Origin: JBFWVR01 sp050246635
GTDB taxonomy: Bacteria; Acidobacteriota; Vicinamibacteria; Vicinamibacterales; UBA2999
Direction of reading: 5' to 3'
Length of the DNA: 64,000 bases
Assembly: GCA_050246635.1 (NCBI GenBank)
Contig: JBFWVR010000001.1
Span: 496,001-560,000, forward strand
The position numbers and the translations under genes are program-made. Shown here piece by piece: positions 17,267-24,501 of this stretch. Every line of letters starts with the position of its first letter. Within the stretch, counting starts at the first letter, position 1. Below the pieces are notes generated by a model. It did not search any database. It worked only from the letters and a program-made list of their open reading frames with translations, and was not told where the DNA came from.

Positions 17267-17312
17267 TTGACTTTCGCTTTTTATTCACTATGATCGCGAA
17301 TGTAAAGCGAAA
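17267..17312 (+). promoter_or_regulatory. imuA promoter with nested inverted repeats, candidate SOS-type operator
   Basis: TTGACT (17267-17272) and TATGAT (17289-17294) are spaced by 16 bases, 28 bases before the imuA start. A 9-base perfect inverted repeat, TTTCGCTTT (17272-17280) and AAAGCGAAA (17304-17312), brackets the -10, and an inner ATTC...GAAT pair (17284-17302) lies inside it. Mutasome genes are normally LexA-controlled, so one of these may be the LexA site; the consensus for this lineage is not known to me. Confidence 0.6.
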
Positions 17313-17321
17313 CGAGGACCC

Positions 17322-18116
17322 ATGGCCACCAAAGCCACGCTCGAAGCCCTGCTGCGGGACCGCAAGCTCGATCGCACGTTGACGACGACCCCGGAGGGGG
17401 AGGCGCAGGCACGGGCTCCCCTGGACATCGGGGCCGTGGATGCCCGGTTGCTGGGCGGGATCCCACGCGGGCGCCTGTCGGAAGTGGTTGGCCCGGCCTC
17501 GTCTGGACGGACCAGCCTGGCGTGGGCGTGGCTGGGCGCCGCCACCCGTCGCGGCGAATGGGCGGCGCTCATCGACACGTTCGATCGGTTCGATCCCGCC
17601 TCGGCGGCTGACTGCGGCCTGCGGCTCGACCGGCTGCTGTGGGTGCGGGGCCAGGCCATCTCGAAGACGGCTGGCGCGATTGATCCGGGGTGGCGGCCGG
17701 GGATGCGCACGGCCAGCGGGCCGGGCACGCTCGTCGAGCGCGCGCTCGACCGCGCGCTCAAGGCGCTGAACCTCGTGGTCCAGTCCGGCGTGTGCACGGC
17801 CGTGGTGCTCGACCTGGCGGATGCGCCGGCGGCGGGGCTGGCGCGGATTCCGGCGAGCACGTGGTTACGGCTGCAGCGGGTGATCGATGGCACGGAGACG
17901 ACCTGCCTGTTGATCGGGCCGGGGCCCATTGCCCGCAGCGCCGGCGGCGTCACGCTCACGCTGACCCGTGACGCGACGCTCACCGCCCGCTGGGCCGGCA
18001 CCCACGACCGCGCGCGCCGGCTGGCCGGCTTGTCCGTGCACGCCGAGGTCGTCTCGCCGCGCCGCGCGATGAGTGGGGAAGCGGTGGCGGAGATGGCGTT
18101 GAACCCGGCGATTTAG
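17322..18116 (+). CDS. imuA: ImuA-like RecA-related protein of the DnaE2 mutasome
   Basis: A 264-residue RecA/SulA-like protein, first gene of the imuA-imuB-dnaE2 translesion cassette. The Walker-A-like loop is GPASSGRTSLAWAWL at about residues 58-72, with arginine where RecA has lysine, as in other ImuA proteins. WAALIDTFDRFDPASA and VVLDLADAPAA correspond to the RecA core strands, with the Walker B aspartate in the latter. It assists ImuB and DnaE2 in error-prone bypass, role by family. ATG 17322 follows AACGAGG. A repeat hairpin (18134-18244) separates it from imuB. Confidence 0.85.
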   Translation: MATKATLEALLRDRKLDRTLTTTPEGEAQARAPLDIGAVDARLLGGIPRGRLSEVVGPASSGRTSLAWAWLGAATRRGEWAALIDTFDRFDPASAADCGLRLDRLLWVRGQAISKTAGAIDPGWRPGMRTASGPGTLVERALDRALKALNLVVQSGVCTAVVLDLADAPAAGLARIPASTWLRLQRVIDGTETTCLLIGPGPIARSAGGVTLTLTRDATLTARWAGTHDRARRLAGLSVHAEVVSPRRAMSGEAVAEMALNPAI

Positions 18117-18133
18117 CACCACGAGGACAAGAG

Positions 18134-18244
18134 CCAGCCACGAAGACCACGAAGGTCACGAAATTCTCGAGAGCGCGGTAGCGAAGCGCCCAGCCCCTTT
18201 CACTTCGCCCTTCTCTTCGTGAGCTTCGTGGGCTTCGTGGCTGG
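18134..18244. repeat. CCAGCCACGAAG inverted pair with CACGAAG words
   Basis: CCAGCCACGAAG (18134-18145) and CTTCGTGGCTGG (18233-18244) are perfect 12-base inverted repeats, each followed or preceded by more CACGAAG/CTTCGTG words at 9-base spacing, around about 60 unique bases. The unit fills most of the 164-base imuA-imuB gap. The same CCAGCCACGA ends recur at 20299, 23744 and, as reverse complement, at 20398 and near 43665. Confidence 0.85.
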
Positions 18245-18280
18245 TGTTTTTTCTCGTGGCGGGAGAACAACGAGACGACG

Positions 18281-20206
18281 ATGCTGTTTGCCGCCCTTCA
18301 TGCGCCGCCGCCGTACGTGTCGGCCCTCACCGAGGTCGCGCAGGCGTTCACGCCGCGCTTCGAGCTGCTGCCGCCTGTGGTCCTGCTCGACGTGAGTGGC
18401 CTGTCACGCCTCTTTGGCAGCCCCGAGGAGATCGGCCAGTACCTCTGGGCCGACCTCCAGGCGCGCATGGCGGAGAAGGCCATCCAGATCGCAGAAACCG
18501 TCGAGCGCGGTGAGGGCTCATCCTTCCCGTCATCTGTGCATCCCGTTTCATCTGTGCATCGGTGTGCGCCATCTGCGGCATCTGTGCCATCTGTGGCCTC
18601 TGTGCAATCTGTGGCCGAGACCGCGGTTGTCGAGCGCGGAGCTGAGGGCCCATCCTTCCCGTCATCTGTGCATCCCGTTTCATCTGTGCATCGGTGTGCG
18701 CCGTCTGCGGCATCTGTGCAATCTGTGGCCGAGACCGCGGTTGTCGAGCGCGGAGCTGAGGGCCCATCCTTCCCGTCATCTGTGCATCCCGTTTCATCTG
18801 TGCATCGGTGTGCGTCGTCTGTGCCATCTGTGGCCTCTGTGGCCCTTGCCTCCACGTCATCGGCGGCCGTCATCCATGCCCTGGCACGCCCCGGCCTTGC
18901 CGTCATCCCGCGCGGGAGGGAAGCGGCGGCCCTGGCCTCCCTGCCGGTGACGCTGCTCGAGCGGTTTGCCGCGGTGCGTGATGGCCGGCTGGAGCCGGGA
19001 TCGGGGCCGGCGCCTGCCCCGGCCTCGGGCGGCTGGCGGCATCCGCGGGATCAGCGGCCCGCCTCGCGCGAGATGGCGCAGATGCTGGGGACGGTGGCGG
19101 CGCCTGGCGCGCGGCGGAAGGCGGAGCAGGCGCGCAAGGCGGCGGTGGCGGATGGTGCGCGGGTGGACGTGCTGCGGCGCTGGGGCATCCGCACGCTGGG
19201 GGCCCTGGCCGCGTTGCCGGCGGCGGATCTCTCCGCGAGGCTCGGCCAGGGCGGCGTGGACTGGCAGCGCCTGGCTGCTGGCGCGGACGATCGCCCGCTC
19301 GTGCCCTGGGTGCCGGAGCCGGTCTTTGCCCGGACGATGGCATTGGAGTGGCCGATCGAGGGCCTCGAGCCGCTGTCGTTCGTGCTGGCGCGGCTGCTCG
19401 AGCCGCTGGCCGGCGATCTCGAGCGGGCCGATCGGGGCGCGGTGGTGCTGCACACGCATCTCCGGCTCGTGACCCGCAGTGTCCACCGGCGAGCGTTGCA
19501 GTTGCCCGCGCCGATGCGTGACCCGAAGACGCTGCGCACGCTCATCCTGCTGGATCTCGAGTCCCACCCGCCGTCGGCGGGCATCGACACGGTGACGGTG
19601 CATGTCGAGCCGTCCCCGGCCCGTGTCCTGCAGTGGACGCTCTTCGAGCGCGCGGCGCCGGCGCCCGAGTCGGTGTCCACGCTCGTCGCGCGGTTGACGG
19701 CCTTGATGGGGGAGGGGCACGTGGGCACGCCGGCGCTCGTCGACACCTGGCGGCCTGGCGCCTTCGAGATTCGGCCGTTCACGGCGACCCTGGCGCCGGC
19801 CGCGGAGCCGGCCCCGGCCGCGCCGCCGGTACCTGGGGCGGCGCTCCGGCGGTTCCGCCTGCCCATCCCCGCGCGCGTGACGATGCGGGAGGGGCGGCCG
19901 GTGCGGGTGCAGGTGGATCGCCGGGGCTTGTCGACCGGCGCGGTCATCCAGGCCGCAGGGCCGTGGCGCACCTCCGGTGACTGGTGGGCGACGCCCCCCG
20001 GGCCGCCCGTGAGGCGCCCGGAGGCTGGCCGCCACGCTGAGGGTGGCGAGGCCCCTTCTTCCGTGTCCTCCGTGTCCGTGTCTTCCGTGTGCTCCGTGCC
20101 CTGGGACCGCGACGAGTGGGATCTCGCGCTGGCGGACGGCACGCTCTACCGCGTCTTCGTGGAGCGGGAGGTCGGGCAGTGGTTCATCGAGGGCATCGTG
20201 GATTGA
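18281..20206 (+). CDS. imuB: ImuB-like Y-family polymerase homologue with in-frame repeat insertions
   Basis: A 641-residue ImuB-type protein, the non-catalytic Y-family member that links DnaE2 to the beta clamp. VVLLDVSGLSRLFGSPEEIGQYL near residue 33-55 is the recognisable ImuB palm segment, and the usual first 50 or so residues before it are shortened. The helix-hairpin and thumb parts (WGIRTLGALAALPAADLSARLGQGGVDWQRLAAGAD) and little-finger domain follow from about residue 290, with the C-terminal EWDLALADGTLYRVFVEREVGQWF intact. Residues about 75-190 are low-complexity sequence from three tandem 114-129 base repeat units, and residues about 593-607 (SSVSSVSVSSVCSV) come from another word array; both keep the frame. 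Confidence 0.88.
   Translation: MLFAALHAPPPYVSALTEVAQAFTPRFELLPPVVLLDVSGLSRLFGSPEEIGQYLWADLQARMAEKAIQIAETVERGEGSSFPSSVHPVSSVHRCAPSAASVPSVASVQSVAETAVVERGAEGPSFPSSVHPVSSVHRCAPSAASVQSVAETAVVERGAEGPSFPSSVHPVSSVHRCASSVPSVASVALASTSSAAVIHALARPGLAVIPRGREAAALASLPVTLLERFAAVRDGRLEPGSGPAPAPASGGWRHPRDQRPASREMAQMLGTVAAPGARRKAEQARKAAVADGARVDVLRRWGIRTLGALAALPAADLSARLGQGGVDWQRLAAGADDRPLVPWVPEPVFARTMALEWPIEGLEPLSFVLARLLEPLAGDLERADRGAVVLHTHLRLVTRSVHRRALQLPAPMRDPKTLRTLILLDLESHPPSAGIDTVTVHVEPSPARVLQWTLFERAAPAPESVSTLVARLTALMGEGHVGTPALVDTWRPGAFEIRPFTATLAPAAEPAPAAPPVPGAALRRFRLPIPARVTMREGRPVRVQVDRRGLSTGAVIQAAGPWRTSGDWWATPPGPPVRRPEAGRHAEGGEAPSSVSSVSVSSVCSVPWDRDEWDLALADGTLYRVFVEREVGQWFIEGIVD
18500..18848. repeat. Three tandem 114-129 base units inside imuB
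   Basis: Units begin with GTCGAGCGCGG at 18500, 18629 and 18743. Each contains CATCTGTGCATCCCGTTTCATC and a run of CATCTGTG words. The first unit is 15 bases longer than the second; all lengths (129, 114) are multiples of three, so the imuB frame is kept. Words are the reverse complement of the CACAGATG words found downstream at 20209-20285. Confidence 0.9.
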
Positions 20207-20208
20207 GG

Positions 20209-20285
20209 CCACAGATGGCACAGGCCACAGATGGCACAGATGGCACAGACACAGATGCACAGATGAACAGCGGGATGCACAGATA
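20209..20285. repeat. CACAGATGG word array after imuB
   Basis: Immediately after the imuB stop codon come about six CCACAGATGGCACAGATG-type words. They are in the opposite sense to the CATCTGTG words inside imuB, so the imuB mRNA could pair with its own 3' end. This is the first part of the 389-base imuB-dnaE2 gap (20207-20595). Confidence 0.85.
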
Positions 20286-20298
20286 GGTACAGGAAAGG

Positions 20299-20407
20299 CC
20301 AGCCACGACCCTTCGACTGCGCTCAGGGTCGCCGCGAGCGTCGTCGAGGGGCGAAGTGGTCTGACGCCTTTTCCCCACTCCTGTAACTTCGTGTTCTTCG
20401 TGGCTGG
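20299..20407. repeat. CCAGCCACGA...TCGTGGCTGG inverted unit with CCCTTCGACTGCGCTCAGGG core
   Basis: CCAGCCACGA (20299-20308) pairs with TCGTGGCTGG (20398-20407). The left arm continues into CCCTTCGACTGCGCTCAGGG, an imperfect palindrome whose reverse counterpart appears near 43635-43660. The remaining 20408-20595, up to dnaE2, shows degenerate CTCCGTGCC/TCTGTGGCC words and no clear promoter. Confidence 0.75.
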
Positions 20408-20595
20408 TTGTTTTTTGGGGTGTATCAGGAGAGTCCGTGATTGACGTCGGGTGATCGCGCTGGCCATCGGCGGAAGCACGCGGAGCGTTGCCGGGGGTGC
20501 CTGTTGAGAAGCCTGTTCTTCTCCGTGCCGCTGTGTCTCTGTGGCCCGTCCGTGTCGTCCACGCCTCTCGTCTCGACCGTTCGTGACAACACGCC

Positions 20596-23500
20596 GTGTA
20601 CATCGAACTCCGCACCGCTTCCGCCTTCAGTTTCCTCCGGGGCGCCTCGCTCCCCGAGACGCTCGTCGACCGCGCGGCCGCCCTCGGGTACCCGGCCGTC
20701 GCGCTCCTCGACCGCGATGGCGTCTACGGCGCGCCGCGCTTCCACAAGGCCGCGACCGCCGCGGGCCTGAAGCCCCTCATCGGCGCCGAACTCACCATCA
20801 CCCAGGCCGACGCCAATCCCACAATCACCACATCACCCAATCCCCAGAGACATTCCCCAGATCCCCCCGATCACCAGATACATCCGCACATCACGAGATC
20901 CCGAGATCAGATCACCAGATCACGAGATCACCAGATCACCAGATGGCACCTGCCCGTGCTCGTCGCCTCCCGCACGGGCTGGTCCAACCTCTGTCGCCTG
21001 GTGACGCTGATGAAGCTCCGGTCCCCCAAGGGGGAGGGGGCGATCACGCTCGACGAGCTCGAGGCGCACGGCACGGGGCTGGTGGCGCTGGCGGGCCGTC
21101 CGCTCCTGCATGCGGATCGGTTCGGGGTGGGCGGGCTGCTCGATCGGCTCGTCGGCATCTTCGGGCGTGACCGGGTCCGCGTGGAGATCCAGCGGCACCT
21201 GCGCCGCGATGAGGAGGCCGACACCGCGCAGCTCGTCGGGCTGGCGGAGGCGTTCCGGGTGCCGCTCGTGGCCACGGGGGGCGTGCGGTTTGCCGCGCCG
21301 GAAGACCGGCCGCTGTTCGACGTGCTCACGTCCATCCGCGAGCACCTGCCGCTGCGGGCCGCGGGCCGCCGGCTGGCGGCCAACGCCGAGCGTTACCTGA
21401 AGCCGCCGGCGCAGATGGCGCGGCTTTTCGCCGACCATCCGGCCGCGGTGCACGCGACGCGTGAGCTGGCCGACCAGCTCGACTTCACGATGCGGGATCT
21501 CGGGTACCGCTTCCCGCGGTACCCGGTGCCGCCGGGGGAGACGGAGATCTCCTTCCTCCGGAAGATCGTGGACGTCGGCGCCCGCACGCGCTATCGGCCC
21601 TTCCATGACAAGGCGCGCACGCAGGTGGCGCGGGAGCTCGACCTCATCGAGAAGCTCGATCTCGCCGGCTACTTCCTCATCGTCTGGGATGTCGTCAACT
21701 TCTGCCGGCAGGAGGACATCCTGGTGCAGGGCCGGGGGTCGGCGGCCAACAGCGCTGTCTGCTACAGCCTGGGCATCACGGCGGTGGATCCCGTGGAGAT
21801 GGAGCTGCTGTTCGAGCGGTTCCTCTCGGAGGAGCGCGGCGAGTGGCCCGACATCGACCTCGACCTGCCGAGCGGCGACCGGCGCGAGCGGGTGATCCAG
21901 CACGTCTACCGGAAGTACGGCCAGCACGGAGCGGCGATGACGGCCAACGTGATCACCTATCGCGGCCGGAGTGCGGCGCGTGAGGTGGGCAAGGCGCTCG
22001 ACCTGGATCCCGCGGAGGTCGACCGCCTCGCGAAGGTGATGCACCAGTTCGAGTACGTGGATCCGGACGACACGCTGTCGCGGAACCTGGCGTCGGTCGG
22101 CATGGACCGCGACGACCCGCGCATCCGGCTGTTCGGGCGCCTGTGGAAGGAGATGCAGGACCTGCCACGGCACCTCGGCCAGCACTCGGGAGGCATGGTG
22201 ATCTGCCAGGGCGCGTTGTCGTCCGTGGTGCCGCTCGAGAACGCGAGCATGCCCGGGCGGGTGGTGGTGCAGTGGGACAAGGAAGACTGCGCCGACATGG
22301 GGATCGTCAAGGTGGACCTGCTCGGGCTGGGCATGATGGCCGTGCTGCAGGACGCCATCCGGATCGTGAATGCGGACGGGCCGCGCATCGATCTCGCGCA
22401 CCTGCCGCCGGACGACCCGGACGTCTACGGCATGCTGCAGGCGGCCGACACGGTGGGCGTCTTCCAGGTGGAGTCGCGCGCGCAGATGGCGACGCTGCCG
22501 CGCCTCAAGCCCACCTGCTTCTACGATCTCGTGGTCGAGGTCGCGCTCATTCGCCCCGGGCCCATCGTGGGGCAGATGGTGCACCCGTACCTGAACCGGC
22601 GGTCGGGACAGGAGGCGGTGAGCTACGCGCATCCCGCGCTGGAGCCGATCCTGAGGCGCACGCTGGGGGTGCCGCTCTTCCAGGAGCAGCTGCTGCGGAT
22701 GGCCATGGCCGTGGCGGGCTTCACGGGCGGACAGGCCGAGGCGCTCCGGCGCGCGATGGGGTTCAAGCGGTCCGAGAAGCGGATGCGCGAGATCGAGGGG
22801 GACCTGCGCGCGGGCATGGCCCGGCAGGGCATCACGGGCGCGGCCGCCGACCAGATCGTGCTGTCGATCACGTCCTTCGCCCTCTACGGCTTCCCGGAGT
22901 CGCACGCCGCGAGCTTCGCGCTCATCGCGTACGCGAGCGCGTACCTGAAGATGCACTTCCCGGCGGCGTTCTACACGGCCCTGCTGAACAACCAGCCGAT
23001 GGGCTTCTACCACCCGGCCACGCTCGTGAAGGACGCGCAGCGTCGCGGCGTGCGCTTCGAGCCCATCGACGTGCAGGCGTCCGACTGGGACTGCACGATC
23101 GAGCCCGATGGCGCCATTCGCCTCGGCCTGCGCTTCGCCAGCGGCCTGCGGGAGGAAGCGGGGCGGGCGATTGAAGCAGCGGTGAAGAAGGCTGAAGGCG
23201 GAAGGCAGAAGGCAGCAAGGGACGTGCGGTGTCCGAAGTGCGGCTGTGACGATCCGTCGATGCTCGAGGAGATTCCACGGAACGAGCATCCACAGATGGC
23301 GCGGAGAGACAATCCACGGATTCCACGGACAGAGGATCCACGGATTCCACGGATTACACGGAATGGCAGGGGGGATTTGTTTGGGGATGGCGAGAGCGCC
23401 ATTGATCAGGCTGCCTTGGACAAGCCCTCATCCGTGAAATCCGTGAAATCCGTGGACCCTCGTTCCGTGGAATCCGTGGAATCCGTGGATCCGCCTTCCG

Positions 23501-24279
23501 TGGAATCGGCATCCCGGTATTTCTGTAACGTCTGTGCCCATCAGTGGACCGCCCCATGTCGGCGCGTGCGGTTCGCGTCGCTGGAAGATCTCGTGGCGCG
23601 CGCCGGATTGCGGCGGGACGAGGTGACGCGGCTGGCGGAGATCGGGGCGCTCAACGCATTCGGGCACGATCGCCGCGCGGCGCTCTGGCAGGCGGAGCGG
23701 ATCGCGCGGCCGGCGGGGGAGTTGTTCGAGGAACGGCAGACGTCCAGCCACGAAGGGCACGAAGCCCACGAAGAGGGCATGGCTCGCCTGGGCCGGAGAG
23801 GGGAAGTGGGAGCTGACCCCCTCTTCCCTGACGACGAGGCTGCCGTGTTGCCCGCGATGTCGGACACCGAGCGGCTCGTGGCCGACTACGCGGGCACGGG
23901 ACTGACGATTGGGCCGCATCCCATGAGCTTCCGCCGGCACGAGCTGTCCACGCGGGGGGTGCTGCGGGCCACCGACCTCCCGCGCATCCGCGGCGGCCGC
24001 CGGGTACGCACGGCCGGCATGGTCATCACTCGCCAGCGGCCGGGCACCGCGAAGGGCTTCGTCTTCCTCACACTCGAGGACGAAACCGGCATCGCCAACA
24101 TCATCGTCCGGCCCGATCTGTATGCGAAGGAGCGCCTCGCGATTGTCGAGGCGCCGTTCCTGCTGGTGGAGGGCATCCTGCAGAACCAGGAAGGCGTGGT
24201 GTCGGTCAAGGCCGAGCGTGTCGCCCGGCTCGGGGGCCTGCCAGACGATGCATCAGTGGAGTCGCATGATTTTCACTGA
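20596..24279 (+). CDS. dnaE2: Error-prone DNA polymerase III alpha subunit DnaE2, carrying three in-frame repeat insertions
   Basis: A 1227-residue C-family polymerase, the catalytic partner of ImuA/ImuB in SOS mutagenesis. GTG start 20596 opens the PHP domain (YIELRTASAFSFLRGASLPE). The polymerase core has GRGSAANSAVCYSLGITAVDP at about residue 377 and the catalytic aspartates in EWPDIDLDLPSGDRRERV at about residue 416; EDETGIANIIVRP near the C-terminus is the OB-fold. Three stretches lack DnaE2 character: residues about 73-117 (ATCACCAGAT words), 893-975 (CCACGGATT arrays) and 1049-1078 (CACGAAG words plus a palindrome). The second lies between CPKCG and CNVC, a possible zinc ribbon. Without the insertions the length is near the family's usual 1,030-1,080. 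Confidence 0.92.
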   Translation: MYIELRTASAFSFLRGASLPETLVDRAAALGYPAVALLDRDGVYGAPRFHKAATAAGLKPLIGAELTITQADANPTITTSPNPQRHSPDPPDHQIHPHITRSRDQITRSRDHQITRWHLPVLVASRTGWSNLCRLVTLMKLRSPKGEGAITLDELEAHGTGLVALAGRPLLHADRFGVGGLLDRLVGIFGRDRVRVEIQRHLRRDEEADTAQLVGLAEAFRVPLVATGGVRFAAPEDRPLFDVLTSIREHLPLRAAGRRLAANAERYLKPPAQMARLFADHPAAVHATRELADQLDFTMRDLGYRFPRYPVPPGETEISFLRKIVDVGARTRYRPFHDKARTQVARELDLIEKLDLAGYFLIVWDVVNFCRQEDILVQGRGSAANSAVCYSLGITAVDPVEMELLFERFLSEERGEWPDIDLDLPSGDRRERVIQHVYRKYGQHGAAMTANVITYRGRSAAREVGKALDLDPAEVDRLAKVMHQFEYVDPDDTLSRNLASVGMDRDDPRIRLFGRLWKEMQDLPRHLGQHSGGMVICQGALSSVVPLENASMPGRVVVQWDKEDCADMGIVKVDLLGLGMMAVLQDAIRIVNADGPRIDLAHLPPDDPDVYGMLQAADTVGVFQVESRAQMATLPRLKPTCFYDLVVEVALIRPGPIVGQMVHPYLNRRSGQEAVSYAHPALEPILRRTLGVPLFQEQLLRMAMAVAGFTGGQAEALRRAMGFKRSEKRMREIEGDLRAGMARQGITGAAADQIVLSITSFALYGFPESHAASFALIAYASAYLKMHFPAAFYTALLNNQPMGFYHPATLVKDAQRRGVRFEPIDVQASDWDCTIEPDGAIRLGLRFASGLREEAGRAIEAAVKKAEGGRQKAARDVRCPKCGCDDPSMLEEIPRNEHPQMARRDNPRIPRTEDPRIPRITRNGRGDLFGDGESAIDQAALDKPSSVKSVKSVDPRSVESVESVDPPSVESASRYFCNVCAHQWTAPCRRVRFASLEDLVARAGLRRDEVTRLAEIGALNAFGHDRRAALWQAERIARPAGELFEERQTSSHEGHEAHEEGMARLGRRGEVGADPLFPDDEAAVLPAMSDTERLVADYAGTGLTIGPHPMSFRRHELSTRGVLRATDLPRIRGGRRVRTAGMVITRQRPGTAKGFVFLTLEDETGIANIIVRPDLYAKERLAIVEAPFLLVEGILQNQEGVVSVKAERVARLGGLPDDASVESHDFH
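20815..20944. repeat. ATCACCAGATCACGAG word array inside dnaE2
   Basis: Imperfect copies of an ATCACCAGAT/CACGAGATC 10-mer occupy about 130 bases within the PHP domain coding region, translating to His/Arg/Ile/Thr-rich sequence between GAELTITQAD and the conserved WHLPVLVASRTGW. Frame preserved. This word type is seen nowhere else in the window. Confidence 0.85.
23277..23515. repeat. Facing CCACGGATTCCACGG arrays inside dnaE2
   Basis: A left array (23277-23372) of CCACGGATTCCACGG-type words and a right array (23428-23512) of TCCGTGGAATCCGTGG words face each other across about 55 bases, all in frame within dnaE2. The left arm reads as Pro-Arg-Ile repeats and the right as Ser-Val-Glu/Lys repeats. 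A very stable mRNA hairpin is expected. Confidence 0.9.
23744..23829. repeat. CCAGCCACGAAGGGCACGAAG words and a GGGAGCTGACCCCC palindrome inside dnaE2
   Basis: A CCAGCCACGAAG end with three further CACGAAG words is followed by an AAGTGGGAGCTGACCCCCTCTT palindrome-like element, related to the one at 24475-24496. It inserts residues of His-Glu-Gly/Ala type into the dnaE2 frame between two otherwise conserved segments. Confidence 0.75.
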
Positions 24280-24284
24280 CGAAG

Positions 24285-24400
24285 GTGCTGCACGAAGGTG
24301 CTGCACGGAGGTGCGGCACGAAGGTGCGGCACGGAGGTGCGGCACGAAGGTGCGGCACGGGGGGGCGGCACGGAGGTGCTGCACGGAGGTGCGGCGCGGA
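24285..24400. repeat. 13-base GGTGCGGCACGAA/GGAG tandem array
   Basis: About eight to nine copies of a 13-base unit (GGTGCGGCACGGA with G/A and C/T variants) follow the dnaE2 stop codon. Reverse-complement copies are at 25793-25852 and 26908-26960, so the metallo-beta-lactamase-fold gene is bracketed by inverted arrays of the same unit. Confidence 0.9.
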
Positions 24401-24401
24401 G

Positions 24402-24500
24402 GGAAATGGGGACTGTCCCCTTTTCCCCTCGATCCCGTGGAAATAGGGGACTGTCCCCGTTTCCCGAACAGATGAAAAGGGGGCTGACCCCTTTTTCCCT
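24402..24500. repeat. Three REP-like palindromes (GGGGACTGTCCCC type)
   Basis: GGGGACTGTCCCC occurs at 24408-24420 and 24446-24458, each within a GAAAT...TTTCCC context, and AAAAGGGGGCTGACCCCTTTTT lies at 24475-24496. The first two are about 38 bases apart. They end two bases before the stop codon of the convergent gene, so they probably act as the bidirectional terminator for dnaE2 and that gene. Confidence 0.85.
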
Positions 24501-24501
24501 C

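Noticed and set aside
18500..18848. Frameshifted or broken imuB
   Set aside because: All repeat units are multiples of three and the frame is open to the conserved C-terminus, so the gene is treated as intact.
20920..23289. A 789-codon reverse frame opposite dnaE2
   Set aside because: Antisense of the conserved polymerase; the translation is low-complexity His/Arg/Leu-rich and has no family features.
24285..24475. Small protein coding genes in the 13-base array
   Set aside because: Open frames there read as pure repeat translation (Val-Arg-His-Gly-Ala types) with no ribosome site.
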